Positions 8,742-16,680 of a stretch of 64,000 bases of DNA are shown here, piece by piece. The number at the start of each line of letters is the position of its first letter. Within the stretch, counting starts at the first letter, position 1. The notes beneath the pieces were generated by a model. The model was not told the origin of the DNA, made no database searches, and saw only the letters and a program-made list of their open reading frames with translations. Origin of the DNA: PALSA-693 sp963834725 (lineage in GTDB: Bacteria; Actinomycetota; Acidimicrobiia; Acidimicrobiales; Palsa-688); assembly GCA_963834725.1 (NCBI GenBank), contig CAWICN010000001.1:1-64000 (forward strand), given 5' to 3'. The position numbers and the translations under genes are program-made.

Positions 8742-10565
8742 CGACCCTGATGACCCTCATGACCCTGACAACCCTGACAACCCTGATGACCCTGATGACC
8801 CTGATGACCCTGATGACCCTGACAGCCCTGATGACCTGACAACTCAGTCGACCAGGGCGGACGACGTTGGTGGCGGCCGCCGGACGAGGCGCAGGCGGCG
8901 ACGCAGTGGCGCGCACCACGTCGGCGTAGAGGTCGATCATGGCCGGTACGCGCGAAGGGAGCGGCCAGGTTGACGATCAGGCATTCACCCGGCATCAGCG
9001 TCTGGATTTCGGGGCCCTGGGCGCTGATGTCCTGCTTGGCTGCGCCGCGCAGCATGTTGCGGTCCTTCTCGTCGGCGAGCCCGAGGATGAAGAAGGTGTT
9101 GAACTGACTGAGCAGTTCGTCCTCGAGCAGTCTCGGCTGCTGGGTGACGGCGCACAACCCCACCCCGAACTTCCTGCCTTCGCGTGCCACCCGGGGGAAG
9201 ACGTTGGACTCCCGGTCCTTGCTCGCGCTGAGCACCCGCTGGGCTTCCTCGAGGGCCAGCGATACCACCGGCAGATGGCGGTGACGCTCAGGGTCGTCCA
9301 GGTAGGCGGCCTGCCAGGTCTCCAGCACCCGCCGGGCCAGGAACGACGCCACCAGCACCTCCTCGGTCGATCCGAGCCCGCTCACGTCGACGAGCACTAC
9401 TTTCCCCGCCTGCAGGTCGTCGAGGATCCGGCTGCCCACCGACACCGCCGCATCGGCCGCAATGCAGCGCAGCTCGACGATGCGCCGGGCCCGGCGGTGC
9501 ACCACCTGCAGCGTGTTGAGTGCTACCCGGGAGGAAAGCTCCACGTCGCGGAAACCCGGGAGGTCCTCGATCCGGGCGAAGTCGGCCAGCCAGGCCAGCC
9601 CGGTGGTGTTGAAGTGCCGCTCCAGCTCGTAGAGAGCCTCCTCCTGGGGGCGGCTCCACTCGTAGGCGGTGCGCAGGTCGTCCACGTTCAGCTCGGCCAG
9701 GCTGAGCCGGAGGGCCGAGGTCCCGGGCAGCGACCGGTTGGCGTACACCCGCAGCGAAGTATCGGCCCACGGATGGCGGCCGAGGGCCGTGCGGTACTCG
9801 CCATGCGGGTCGATGATGAGCAGCCCGTAGCGGCCGTTGGCCCGCATCACCCCGCCGGCCAGGACCTGCATCAGGTTGGACTTGCCCATCCCCGTGGTGG
9901 CGAAGATGCCGACGTGGGTGGCCAGGCTGGCGCCGGGGATGCCGACCACGAGGTCGACGACGGTCTCCCCGCTTCGCAGGACGCCGACCGGGAGGTCGCC
10001 CATGCGCTCGGCCAGGAAGGCGAAGTCCTCCGCGCGTTGGGGCCACCACGGCCGAGAACTGGCTGGGGAGGCTCTTGGGCTTGCGGAAGACCGAGCGTGC
10101 CCCGCCTGGGGTTTGCGGCGGGGCCAGGTACCCGAGGCAACGGCAGTCCGCCACCCGGTAGGTGCGCCGCTCCTGCTCGTGGAGGGGATGGACCCCGGTT
10201 TCGCCCCGCTCGTCGTCGGCCAGCAGCGTCCCCGCCACCCGCTCCGCCCAGCCCGGTTCCCGGTGCTCGCTGCCGTAGGTCACGTCGACGACCCGGAAGA
10301 GGTACCGGCGTCCGGTGAGCTCGTCCACGCCCACCAGCAGCTCCCCGATGAAGAGGTCCTCGTCCGGGGCGGCCCGGAACAACCCTTCCAGCACGTTCCG
10401 GCCGAACAGCCGGCCCTTCGGCTTGGCCTCTTGCCCGCGGGCCAATGGTGCGTCGGTCACGTCAATATCACTCCAATCAGGGTCACTCCAATCAGGGTCA
10501 CTCCCATCAGGGTCGCTCCAATCGGTCGCTCCAATCAGGGTCGCTCCAATCAGGGTCGCTCCCAT
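8723..10565 (-). CDS. herA: HerA-type hexameric DNA translocase/helicase (frameshifted)
   Basis: HerA is a FtsK/VirD4-like ATPase that works with NurA in resection of DNA ends. The start is ATG 10565, overlapping the nurA stop as TGATG. The HAS-barrel-like N-terminus (from LFGRNVLEGLF) is in one frame. At about 10045 the frame shifts and the ATPase core follows: Walker A TTGMGKSN, IIDPHGEY, Walker B LALEEAQ, and the sensor VTQQPR. A second shift near 8945 is likely, because the other frame restores a family-like end (MIDLYADVV). The stop is therefore 8723 or 8626. An N-terminal repeat (units of SDPDW) and a C-terminal repeat come from minisatellites. Family membership is sure; integrity is not. 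Confidence 0.82.
8740..8846. repeat. 9-bp tandem array (GATGACCCT) at the 3' end of herA
   Basis: About eleven head-to-tail copies of a 9-base unit (GATGACCCT with variants GACAACCCT, CATGACCCT, GACAGCCCT). Read on the minus strand in the long herA frame it encodes a His-Gln-Gly repeat tail; in the alternative frame it encodes a Val-Ile-Arg repeat. It lies between marR and herA, which converge. Confidence 0.9.
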
Positions 10566-10583
10566 CAGGCTCGCTCCATCAGG
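10470..10583. repeat. 15-bp tandem array at the nurA-herA junction
   Basis: About eight units of CACTCCAATCAGGGT or GCTCCAATCAGGGTC, one shortened. The array spans the nurA stop/herA start, so the herA N-terminus begins with repeats such as MGATLIGATLIGAT and SDPDWSDPDW. Confidence 0.88.
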
Positions 10584-11566
10584 CGGTGGCGGTCGGCGAA
10601 GGCCCGCTCCTGCACGTCCACCGGCACGCCGGCCCGGTCGAGACCGGCGCTGGATCTGGTCCCACACTTCCTCCCGGACCCACGCCTGAGCAGGCCGCCA
10701 GGCGGTCGACCACGCTCAGCGGGTACGGGTACCCGGGAAAGGCGGCGTCGTCGGCCAGGTCGCACAGCGATCCCAGCACCTGGTCGGGCTCGGCCACATC
10801 CCCGGGGAGGTCCACCCGGAACGCGAACCGGGCGTCGGGATCTAGTCGGGCCACCACCACCTGGATCCCCGGAGCCGACGTCCGGGCGGGCGCGCGCCAC
10901 GGGCGCCCACCAGCGGGCCCGCCGGCCCAGGGCGGCCTCGGCCTGCTGTTCCAGCTGCGCCGAGCAGCGGGGCTTGCCCCCAGGAGAGCGACGAGTGCTT
11001 GGTCACCCCGACGAGGGCCACGCCCTGCGACGCGGCCTGCGCCAGGAGCGACGCCAGCCAGGACGACGGGATGCGCCAGTCCGGCTGCAGGTCGCCGTCG
11101 ACCAGGACCAGTCCGTCGCGGTCGCATGCCGACACGCAATCCGACACCAGCCGCCATTCCGCCCAGTCGCGAAGGAGGTTGACGTCGACGGGGGCATCGG
11201 CGGCGACGGGAGCACTCGAACGGGCCAGCGCCACCCGCTCCTCACCGAGCCCCAGCAGGTGGGCCTCGCACGGCACCGGCCTCCTCCACGACGCGGTGTC
11301 CTTGCCGCCAGCGGGCGCGGGCTGCCCGGGTCACGTAGACCTGCAGGCAGCGGGCATCGGCGACCAGCCCCTGGCCTCCGTCCACCGCCCACACGTCGGC
11401 GGGTCGGGGAGTCGGCGACAGCGGCAGGACGCGCAGCGACTCCTCGAACACGAAGCCCGCCGCCAGTCGGGTCACGGAGGCCGTCCCCGCCCGCGGTGAG
11501 CAGGGCGGCGAGGCGCTCGGCGGTCGCGACGATCGACGGATCGGGCTGCGCAGTTCCGGCCACCAT
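10565..11566 (-). pseudogene. nurA: NurA-domain nuclease, multiply frameshifted
   Basis: Reading segments in alternating frames reconstructs a NurA-like nuclease of about 330 residues. It begins MVAGTAQPDPSIVATAERLA (ATG 11566). The first acidic motif follows in VWAVDGGQGLV, then 'LVLVDGDLQPDW' with 'SSWLASLLAQA' and 'GVTKHSSL'. A C-terminal part contains VVVARLDPDARFAFRVDLP and ends RAFADRHRLMERA, overlapping the herA start. NurA is a 5'-3' exonuclease and endonuclease that forms a complex with HerA. At least five indels are needed to join the pieces, yet coding character is preserved in each. This looks like local sequencing error or very recent decay. It diverges from ku with only 16 bases between starts. 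Confidence 0.72.
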
Positions 11567-11582
11567 GGGGAAGAATGGTTGC

Positions 11583-12373
11583 ATGCCCAGAGCCATCTGG
11601 AGCGGATCGGTCAGCTTCGGGCTGGTCAACGTGCCCGTCAAGCTGGTGACCGCGACCTCGCCCAAGGACGTCCGGTTCCACCAGCTGCACGACGCCGACC
11701 ACGCCCGCATCCAGCAGAAGCGGGTGTGCATCGCGCGACGGGGAGGAGGTCGCTTACGACCACATCGTCAAGGGCTACGACCTCGGCGGCGGGCGCTACG
11801 TGGTCATCGAGCCCGAGGAGCTGGCGGCCCTCGACGTGGCGGCCACCCGGACCATCGACATCGAGGAGTTCGTCGACCTGGCCGATATCGACCCGGTGTA
11901 CTTCGAGCACAGCTACTACCTGGTACCCGACGGGCGGGCCGAGAAGCCCTACGCCTTGCTGGTCGAGACCATGGCTCGCACCGGGAAGGTGGCGTTGGGC
12001 CGGTTCGTGCTGCGGACCAAGCAGTATCTGGCGACCCTCCGGGCCCGCGACGGGGTGCTGGTGCTGGCCACCATGCTCTACGACGACGAGGTGGTGAGCC
12101 CCGAGAACCTCGATGTTCCGACGACGGCGGCCAACCGCTCCGAGCGAGCGGGAGGTGACGATGGCCGCGCAGCTGGTGGAGTCGTTGTCGGCGCCATTTG
12201 ACCCGTCCAAGTACAAGGACGACTACCGCGAGAAGGTGCTGGCGCTGATCGAGGCCAAGGCCGAGGGTGAGGTGGTCGTCCAACCCGAGGCGCCGGCGCC
12301 GGCCGCCCCAGTGGTCGACCTGATGGCGGCGCTGGAGGCCAGCCTGGCCGCGGCGCGCAAGAAGCCGGCGTGA
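11583..12373 (+). pseudogene. ku: Ku DNA-end-binding protein (two frameshifts)
   Basis: Bacterial Ku homodimers bind double-strand ends and recruit LigD for non-homologous end joining. The start ATG 11583 gives the canonical MPRAIWSGSVSFGLVNVPVK. The frame moves by one base near 11735-11742 (after QQKRVC, continuing as DGEEVAYDHIVKGYD). It moves again near 12120-12145, where LVESLSAPFDPSKYKDDY follows. The joined product is about 262 residues, a normal length for a minimal bacterial Ku, and ends with a short Ala/Pro-rich tail. The stop overlaps the ligD start as GTGA. An AAGAAT box ends 6 bases before the ATG. The frame breaks may be assembly errors. Confidence 0.85.
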
Positions 12374-13275
12374 CCCCAGCCGACGGGACCGATGTCACCG
12401 TCGGCTCCCGGGTTCTCCGCCTGTCCAACCTGGACAAGGTGCTGTGGCCGGAGACCGGCTTCACCAAAGGGCACCTGATCGATTACTACGCCCGAGTCGC
12501 GGAGGTCATGGTGCCCCATCTGGAGGGACGCCCGATCACCCTGCGCCGGTGGCCCAACGGCGTCAACGCCGGGTCTTTCTACGAGAAGAACTGCCCATCA
12601 CACCGGCCCCCATGGGTCGAGGCGGTCCGGATGGGCGACGTCAACTACTGCCTGCTCAACGAGCCGGCCACCCTGGTGTGGGTCGCCAACCTGGCCGCCA
12701 TCGAGCTGCACCCCAGCCTGGCGAGGGACGCTGATCTCGAGTCGCCCACGTCCGTGGTGTTCGACCTCGACCCCGGACCGCCCGCCGATGTGCTCGAATG
12801 CGCCCGGGTGGCCCTGCTACTGCGGGAGGTACTCGCCCCGCTCGGACTCGAGCTGTGGCCGAAGACGTCGGGCAGCAAAGGCTTGCAGCTGTACCTCCCC
12901 CTCAACAGTGGCGCGACCTACGCCCAGACCAAACCGTTCGCCCATGCTCTGGCCCGCCTGCTCGAGCGGGACCACCCGAAGGCGGTGGTGAGCGTGATGG
13001 ACCGTTCGAGGCGGAAGGGAAAGGTGTTCATCGACTGGAGCCAGAACACCGCATCGAAGACCACGGTGTCGGTGTACTCGGTCCGGGCCTTGCCGGAGCC
13101 GAGCGTCTCAACCCCCGTGACCTGGGATGAGCTCGATGACGCCCTCGCCGGGGGGGACGCCGCCGCGTTGCGTTTCGATCCCGGCCAGGTGCTCGACCGG
13201 GTGACCCGGCACGGGGATCTGCACCGGCCCGTGCTCGAGGTCGTTCAGGAGCTGCCCGGCGACCTCAGAAGCTGA
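12370..13275 (+). CDS. ligD: LigD-type NHEJ polymerase/primase, stand-alone
   Basis: This 301-residue archaeo-eukaryotic primase-fold polymerase fills gaps and adds nucleotides at ends during NHEJ. Catalytic FDLD (D132, D134), the TSGSKGLQLYLP motif (166-177) and VFIDWSQN (D222) are all present. The opening block (LSNLDKVLWPETGFTKGHLIDYY) and WPNGVNAGSFYEKNCP match LigD polymerase domains. It is not fused to ligase or phosphoesterase domains, so a separate ligase must act elsewhere in the genome. The GTG start overlaps the ku stop (GTGA), giving a coupled ku-ligD operon. It is intact, in contrast to its frameshifted neighbours. The 3' end overlaps the convergent kinase gene by 11 bases. Confidence 0.95.
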   Translation: MTPADGTDVTVGSRVLRLSNLDKVLWPETGFTKGHLIDYYARVAEVMVPHLEGRPITLRRWPNGVNAGSFYEKNCPSHRPPWVEAVRMGDVNYCLLNEPATLVWVANLAAIELHPSLARDADLESPTSVVFDLDPGPPADVLECARVALLLREVLAPLGLELWPKTSGSKGLQLYLPLNSGATYAQTKPFAHALARLLERDHPKAVVSVMDRSRRKGKVFIDWSQNTASKTTVSVYSVRALPEPSVSTPVTWDELDDALAGGDAAALRFDPGQVLDRVTRHGDLHRPVLEVVQELPGDLRS

Positions 13276-14707
13276 GGGCGCTCAGCTCCGGGTACCACCG
13301 GGCGGCGCGCTCGGTGGCCCGGCGCCAGCGTTCCCGGTCCGGGGACCGTCCAGACGGGTCGATCACGGCCCTCGGGAACCACGTGCGGGCCACATCGTCG
13401 AGGTCGCTCCACATGCCGACGGCCAGGCCGGCGAGCAGCCCGGCGCCGAGGGTAGTGGCCTCCAGATGAGGGGAGATCTCGATCGGCCGGCCGCACGTGT
13501 CCGCGAGCGCCTGAACGAACACCCCGTTGGCGCTCATCCCGCCATCGATGCGGAGGGGGCCGACGTCGAGGGCGGCGTCGCGCTCCGCCGCTTCGAGCAG
13601 GTCCGCCCCCGAGTGGGCGACCCCTTCAAGGACGGCCCGCACCACCTCCGGCCGGCCCGTGCCCCGGGTGAGGCCGAAGAGGGCGCCCCGGGCGCCGAAG
13701 TCCCATTGCGGGGTGCCGTAGCCGAGCAGGGCCGGAACCGCGACCACGCCGCCCGTATCCTCACACGTCGCGGCGACGATCTCTGACTCACTGGCGCTCG
13801 CCAGCAGACCGAGGTCCTCGACGAGCCAGTCCACCGCCGTTCCGGCGGCCAGCAGGATGGCCTCCACGCCCCAGAAAAGCCGGCCGTGGAGCCTCCAGGC
13901 GATGATCGGGAAGCACCCGCCATCGCCGCGAGTTTCAAAGCCGGGGCGGGTGTCGCCCACGCACACATCGAGCATGGCCCCGGTGCCGAAGGTGGCTTTC
14001 GCCAGACCCGGGCGGGTGCAGCCCTGACCCATCAGCGATGCCTGCTGGTCGCCGACGAGGGCAGTGAGGGGCGGGCTTCCTGGCAGCGCGGTGGCCGCAC
14101 CGAGAGCTCCGGAGGAGTCGACGACGGTCGGGAGGGCCGCGGGGGGCAGGCCGAGGCGGTCGATGGCCTCCTGCCGCCAGCCCCGGCCATCCAGTTGGTA
14201 CAGGCCGGTCACGCCCACGTTGCTGGCGTCGGTGATGTGCAGGTCTCCGCCGCTCAGCTTCCAGGCCAGCCAGGTGTCGACGGTTCCGAGCCTGGCCGTC
14301 TCCCGAGCCCACGGGTCGGCCTGGTCGGCCTGGTCGAGCAGCCAGGCGAACTTGGTGGCGGACTCGGCGGGGGAAAAGCGAAGGCCCTCCGCCTGCAGCT
14401 CCAGGCAGGTACCGACGGTGCGCAGGTCCTGCCAGCCGAGACCGGGACCGAGCGGGGTACCCGTCCGGGCGTCCCACAAGACGGCGGACGCCCGTTGGGC
14501 GGTGATGCCGAGGGCCTCGACCGGGCCGGCGTCGGCCAGAGCTGCACAGGCCACGTCGATAGCGGCGGTGGCCATCGCCGCGGCGTCGAACTCGACCAGT
14601 CCCGGCATAGGTACGTGGGGTGGCAGTGGCCGACGATGGACGTGAGTGATGGTCGCGTCCGGCTCCACGGTTGCGGCCCGGACGCTGCTCGTGCCAACGT
14701 CGATCAC
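13265..14707 (-). CDS. FGGY-family carbohydrate kinase (glycerol-kinase-like)
   Basis: A 480-residue ATP-dependent sugar/polyol kinase with the actin-like fold. IDVGTSSVRA is the N-terminal phosphate-binding loop and VDTWLAWKLSG the substrate-domain motif. GDQQASLMGQGC and KATFGTGAMLDV match FGGY signatures, and RIDGGMSANGVFVQ the C-terminal one. Resemblance is to GlpK, but a separate, more typical glpK sits at 35.7-37.1 kb, so the substrate may differ. The first standard start is GTG 14707. However, an AGGAGG site (14728-14733) lies 8 bases before an ATC codon at 14719 that would give the family-like opening xSILVIDVGT. This suggests a base error or a non-standard start. It lies downstream of the FAD oxidase and glpD on the same strand. 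Confidence 0.9.
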   Translation of the reverse strand: MIDVGTSSVRAATVEPDATITHVHRRPLPPHVPMPGLVEFDAAAMATAAIDVACAALADAGPVEALGITAQRASAVLWDARTGTPLGPGLGWQDLRTVGTCLELQAEGLRFSPAESATKFAWLLDQADQADPWARETARLGTVDTWLAWKLSGGDLHITDASNVGVTGLYQLDGRGWRQEAIDRLGLPPAALPTVVDSSGALGAATALPGSPPLTALVGDQQASLMGQGCTRPGLAKATFGTGAMLDVCVGDTRPGFETRGDGGCFPIIAWRLHGRLFWGVEAILLAAGTAVDWLVEDLGLLASASESEIVAATCEDTGGVVAVPALLGYGTPQWDFGARGALFGLTRGTGRPEVVRAVLEGVAHSGADLLEAAERDAALDVGPLRIDGGMSANGVFVQALADTCGRPIEISPHLEATTLGAGLLAGLAVGMWSDLDDVARTWFPRAVIDPSGRSPDRERWRRATERAARWYPELSALSF

Positions 14708-14727
14708 CAGGATGCTGATGCCAGGTA

Positions 14728-14733
14728 CCTCCT
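14728..14733 (-). promoter_or_regulatory. Strong ribosome-binding site pointing at a non-standard start
   Basis: AGGAGG on the minus strand, 8 bases before ATC (14719-14717), which is in frame with the FGGY kinase. The nearest legal start, GTG 14707, is 20 bases away and too far for this site. Confidence 0.6.
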
Positions 14734-14810
14734 AGGTTCGGTCCCCTCCCGGGGGTCGGCGGGTGAGGCTACCGCGGGCCGGCCTCGGAGGTGGGTTTGG
14801 CGATCGATCT

Positions 14811-15011
14811 GCGCCGCCGGCATTATCTGCAGCAGACTGGGCCCGGGCGGCATTCTTTGTACCTGACGGTCCTACATGCGCCGCCGGCATTTTCTGCAGC
14901 AGACTGGGCCCGGGCGGCATTCTCTGTACCTAACTGTGCCCAGTTGAAGCGTGGCGCGCTGCAGAGAATTTCGCTTCGGCACGATTCGCTGCAGAAAAGC
15001 CCGGCGGGTCT
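14811..15011. repeat. Direct and inverted repeat cluster between two minus-strand genes
   Basis: Two copies of a unit of about 57 bases (14811-14867 and 14878-14934, 67-base period) share CCGGCATT, TCTGCAGCAGACTGGGCCCGG and CATTCTNTGTACCT. To the right, CTGCAGAGAAT (14961-14971) and GCTGCAGAAAAGCCCGGCGG (14990-15009) are inverted partners of parts of the unit. No open frame of interest crosses the cluster. It could form alternative RNA hairpins in a kinase-operon leader, or be a remnant of a repeated element. Confidence 0.75.
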
Positions 15012-16494
15012 ACGGCCAGGGCGGCTCGCCGAACGGTGAACGCAAACCCAGCTTGCCCGGGTTGAGGATGCCGGCGGGATCGAGGGTCGCCTTGACGGCC
15101 GACAGCACGTCGAACGAAGCGCCCATAGAGCCGGGCAAATACCGGGCCCGGTTGAGGCCAACGCCATGATGATGGGAGATGGCCCCGCCGGCCGCCTCGG
15201 TCGCCGCCATCGCCGCATCCCAGGCCGGCCGGTAGTAGGCCTCGGCCTCCGGGCCGCCGGAGACGTTGGGAGCGGTGCGGGAGGCGCGGGCAGCGCGGGC
15301 GGAGGGGACGTCGGCGGGGGCGGCGGCGGTGGTGGCGGGCAGCCCGGCGAAGGTGAAGTACAGGCAACCCCCGTCCGGATAGGCGTGCGACATGTGCGCC
15401 GACGCCGCGACCGTCCCCTCGAGGCTGGCCAAGGCTTGGAGGGTCTTGCGATAGATACCGGGCAGGGCGGTCCACGAGGCCGCGATCTCGATCGTGTCAG
15501 CGACGATCCCGGCGCGAACGAGGGACTCGAGCGGCGGCAGGTCGTTGCGGTGGTGCAGCCAGCGCCCGACAACCGCGTCGTCGAGACGGGCGGCCGCCTC
15601 GCACTCTTGATCGACGACGTGCATCGCCGCCTCGATCAAGACCGGGTCGCCCTCGTCGAGCACGATGAGGGCGGCGCCGGCTCCAACATCAAAGGACCGG
15701 TTCGACTCCGCCTCGTCGTAGAGGCGCAGGACGGCGGGAGTGGCGCCGCGGCGCAGCATCCGCCGGCAGACTTCCAGGCCGGCAACGAAGTCCGGGAAGG
15801 CGTAAGCGGCCCGACGCTCAGCCGGTGGGCGAGGATGAGCACGCAAGCGGGCCCCGATGATGATCCCCAGGGTGCCCTCGCTCCCGACGAACAGCTGGGT
15901 CAGGTCGGGGCCGGTCGCGGTGCGCGGGGCCAGACTGCCCGTGCTGATCAGGCGACCGTCGGCCAGGGCCACGTCGAGCCCGACGACCATGTCCTCGATC
16001 TTCCCGTAGCGGGTCGAATACTGCCCCGCGCTCCGGCAGGCCAGCCAGCCGCCGACGGTCGACAGGCCGATGGACTGGGGATGATGCCCGACGGTGAGGT
16101 CGTAGGTGGACCGCAGGGTTTCTTCCATGACATCGCCGAACGTGCCCGCCCGCACCTCGACCAGCCCTGATCGCTGGTCGACGCCGACGACGCCGACGAC
16201 GCCGGCAAGCCCGGTCAGGTCGAGCGCGAGCCCGCCGAAGACCGGAATGCTCCCTCCGCACACCCCGGAGCGGCCGCCCGCCGCGGTGACCGGCACGCCG
16301 GAGCGGGTACAGATCCCGAGAACCCGAGCGACCTCCGCTGCCGTGGAGGGTCGGACCACCGCCGTCGGACATGCCGGCACGACTCCGTCGACCGCCCAGA
16401 CCACAGCGAGAGGCCAGCAGTCACTGGCCGCGTCGATACGGGCCTGGTCGCTAACGTCGACCGCATCGCACACCGCCCGCAGACGGGCGAGCAA
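15010..16494 (-). CDS. FAD-linked oxidase, alkyl-DHAP synthase / glycolate oxidase type
   Basis: A 494-residue VAO-family flavoenzyme. The FAD-binding half contains AAGGRSGVCGGSI, then VGGWLACRSAGQYSTRYGKI and LFVGSEGTLGI. The C-terminal half ends with ISHHHGVGLNRARYLPGSMG and LDPAGILNPGKLG, the His-rich motif and tail shared by alkyldihydroxyacetonephosphate synthase (AGPS) and GlcD-like oxidases. AGPS exchanges the acyl of acyl-DHAP for a fatty alcohol in ether-lipid synthesis. The RSAGQYSTRYGKIEDM pattern favours AGPS-like over lactate/glycolate oxidase, but without structure this is not settled. The start is unclear: TTG 16494 is the first legal start, although conserved-looking sequence continues upstream. 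An Ala/Arg/Ser-rich loop (encoded near 15280-15350) is low complexity. Neighbours are glpD and a polyol kinase. Confidence 0.85.
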   Translation of the reverse strand: MLARLRAVCDAVDVSDQARIDAASDCWPLAVVWAVDGVVPACPTAVVRPSTAAEVARVLGICTRSGVPVTAAGGRSGVCGGSIPVFGGLALDLTGLAGVVGVVGVDQRSGLVEVRAGTFGDVMEETLRSTYDLTVGHHPQSIGLSTVGGWLACRSAGQYSTRYGKIEDMVVGLDVALADGRLISTGSLAPRTATGPDLTQLFVGSEGTLGIIIGARLRAHPRPPAERRAAYAFPDFVAGLEVCRRMLRRGATPAVLRLYDEAESNRSFDVGAGAALIVLDEGDPVLIEAAMHVVDQECEAAARLDDAVVGRWLHHRNDLPPLESLVRAGIVADTIEIAASWTALPGIYRKTLQALASLEGTVAASAHMSHAYPDGGCLYFTFAGLPATTAAAPADVPSARAARASRTAPNVSGGPEAEAYYRPAWDAAMAATEAAGGAISHHHGVGLNRARYLPGSMGASFDVLSAVKATLDPAGILNPGKLGLRSPFGEPPWP

Positions 16495-16587
16495 GGCATC
16501 GTCGACGCTGATCTCGCAGTGCAGCCGGGAGCCGGTGATCTCCCATCCCCGGTGGCACCGTGACCCCGAGAGGCGGCCGCGACCTTC

Positions 16588-16680
16588 CGGTCACGGCACT
16601 CCGCTCACGGCACCCCGCTCCGGCACCCCGCTAACGACGGCCCGCTCACGGCACCCCGCTCACGGCACCCCGGTCACGAC
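16588..16680. repeat. 14-15-bp tandem repeats between glpD and the FAD oxidase gene
   Basis: Imperfect copies of CGCTCACGGCACCC fill the gap between the glpD stop and the downstream gene, reaching the last codons of glpD. No gene is seen within it. Confidence 0.75.

Noticed and set aside
8740..8846. 9-bp repeats considered as a CRISPR array
   Set aside because: Units are 9 bases, contiguous, without spacers; no cas genes nearby.
14811..14934. 67-bp spaced repeats considered as CRISPR
   Set aside because: Only two copies, the interval of about 10 bases is too short for a spacer, and there are inverted fragments.
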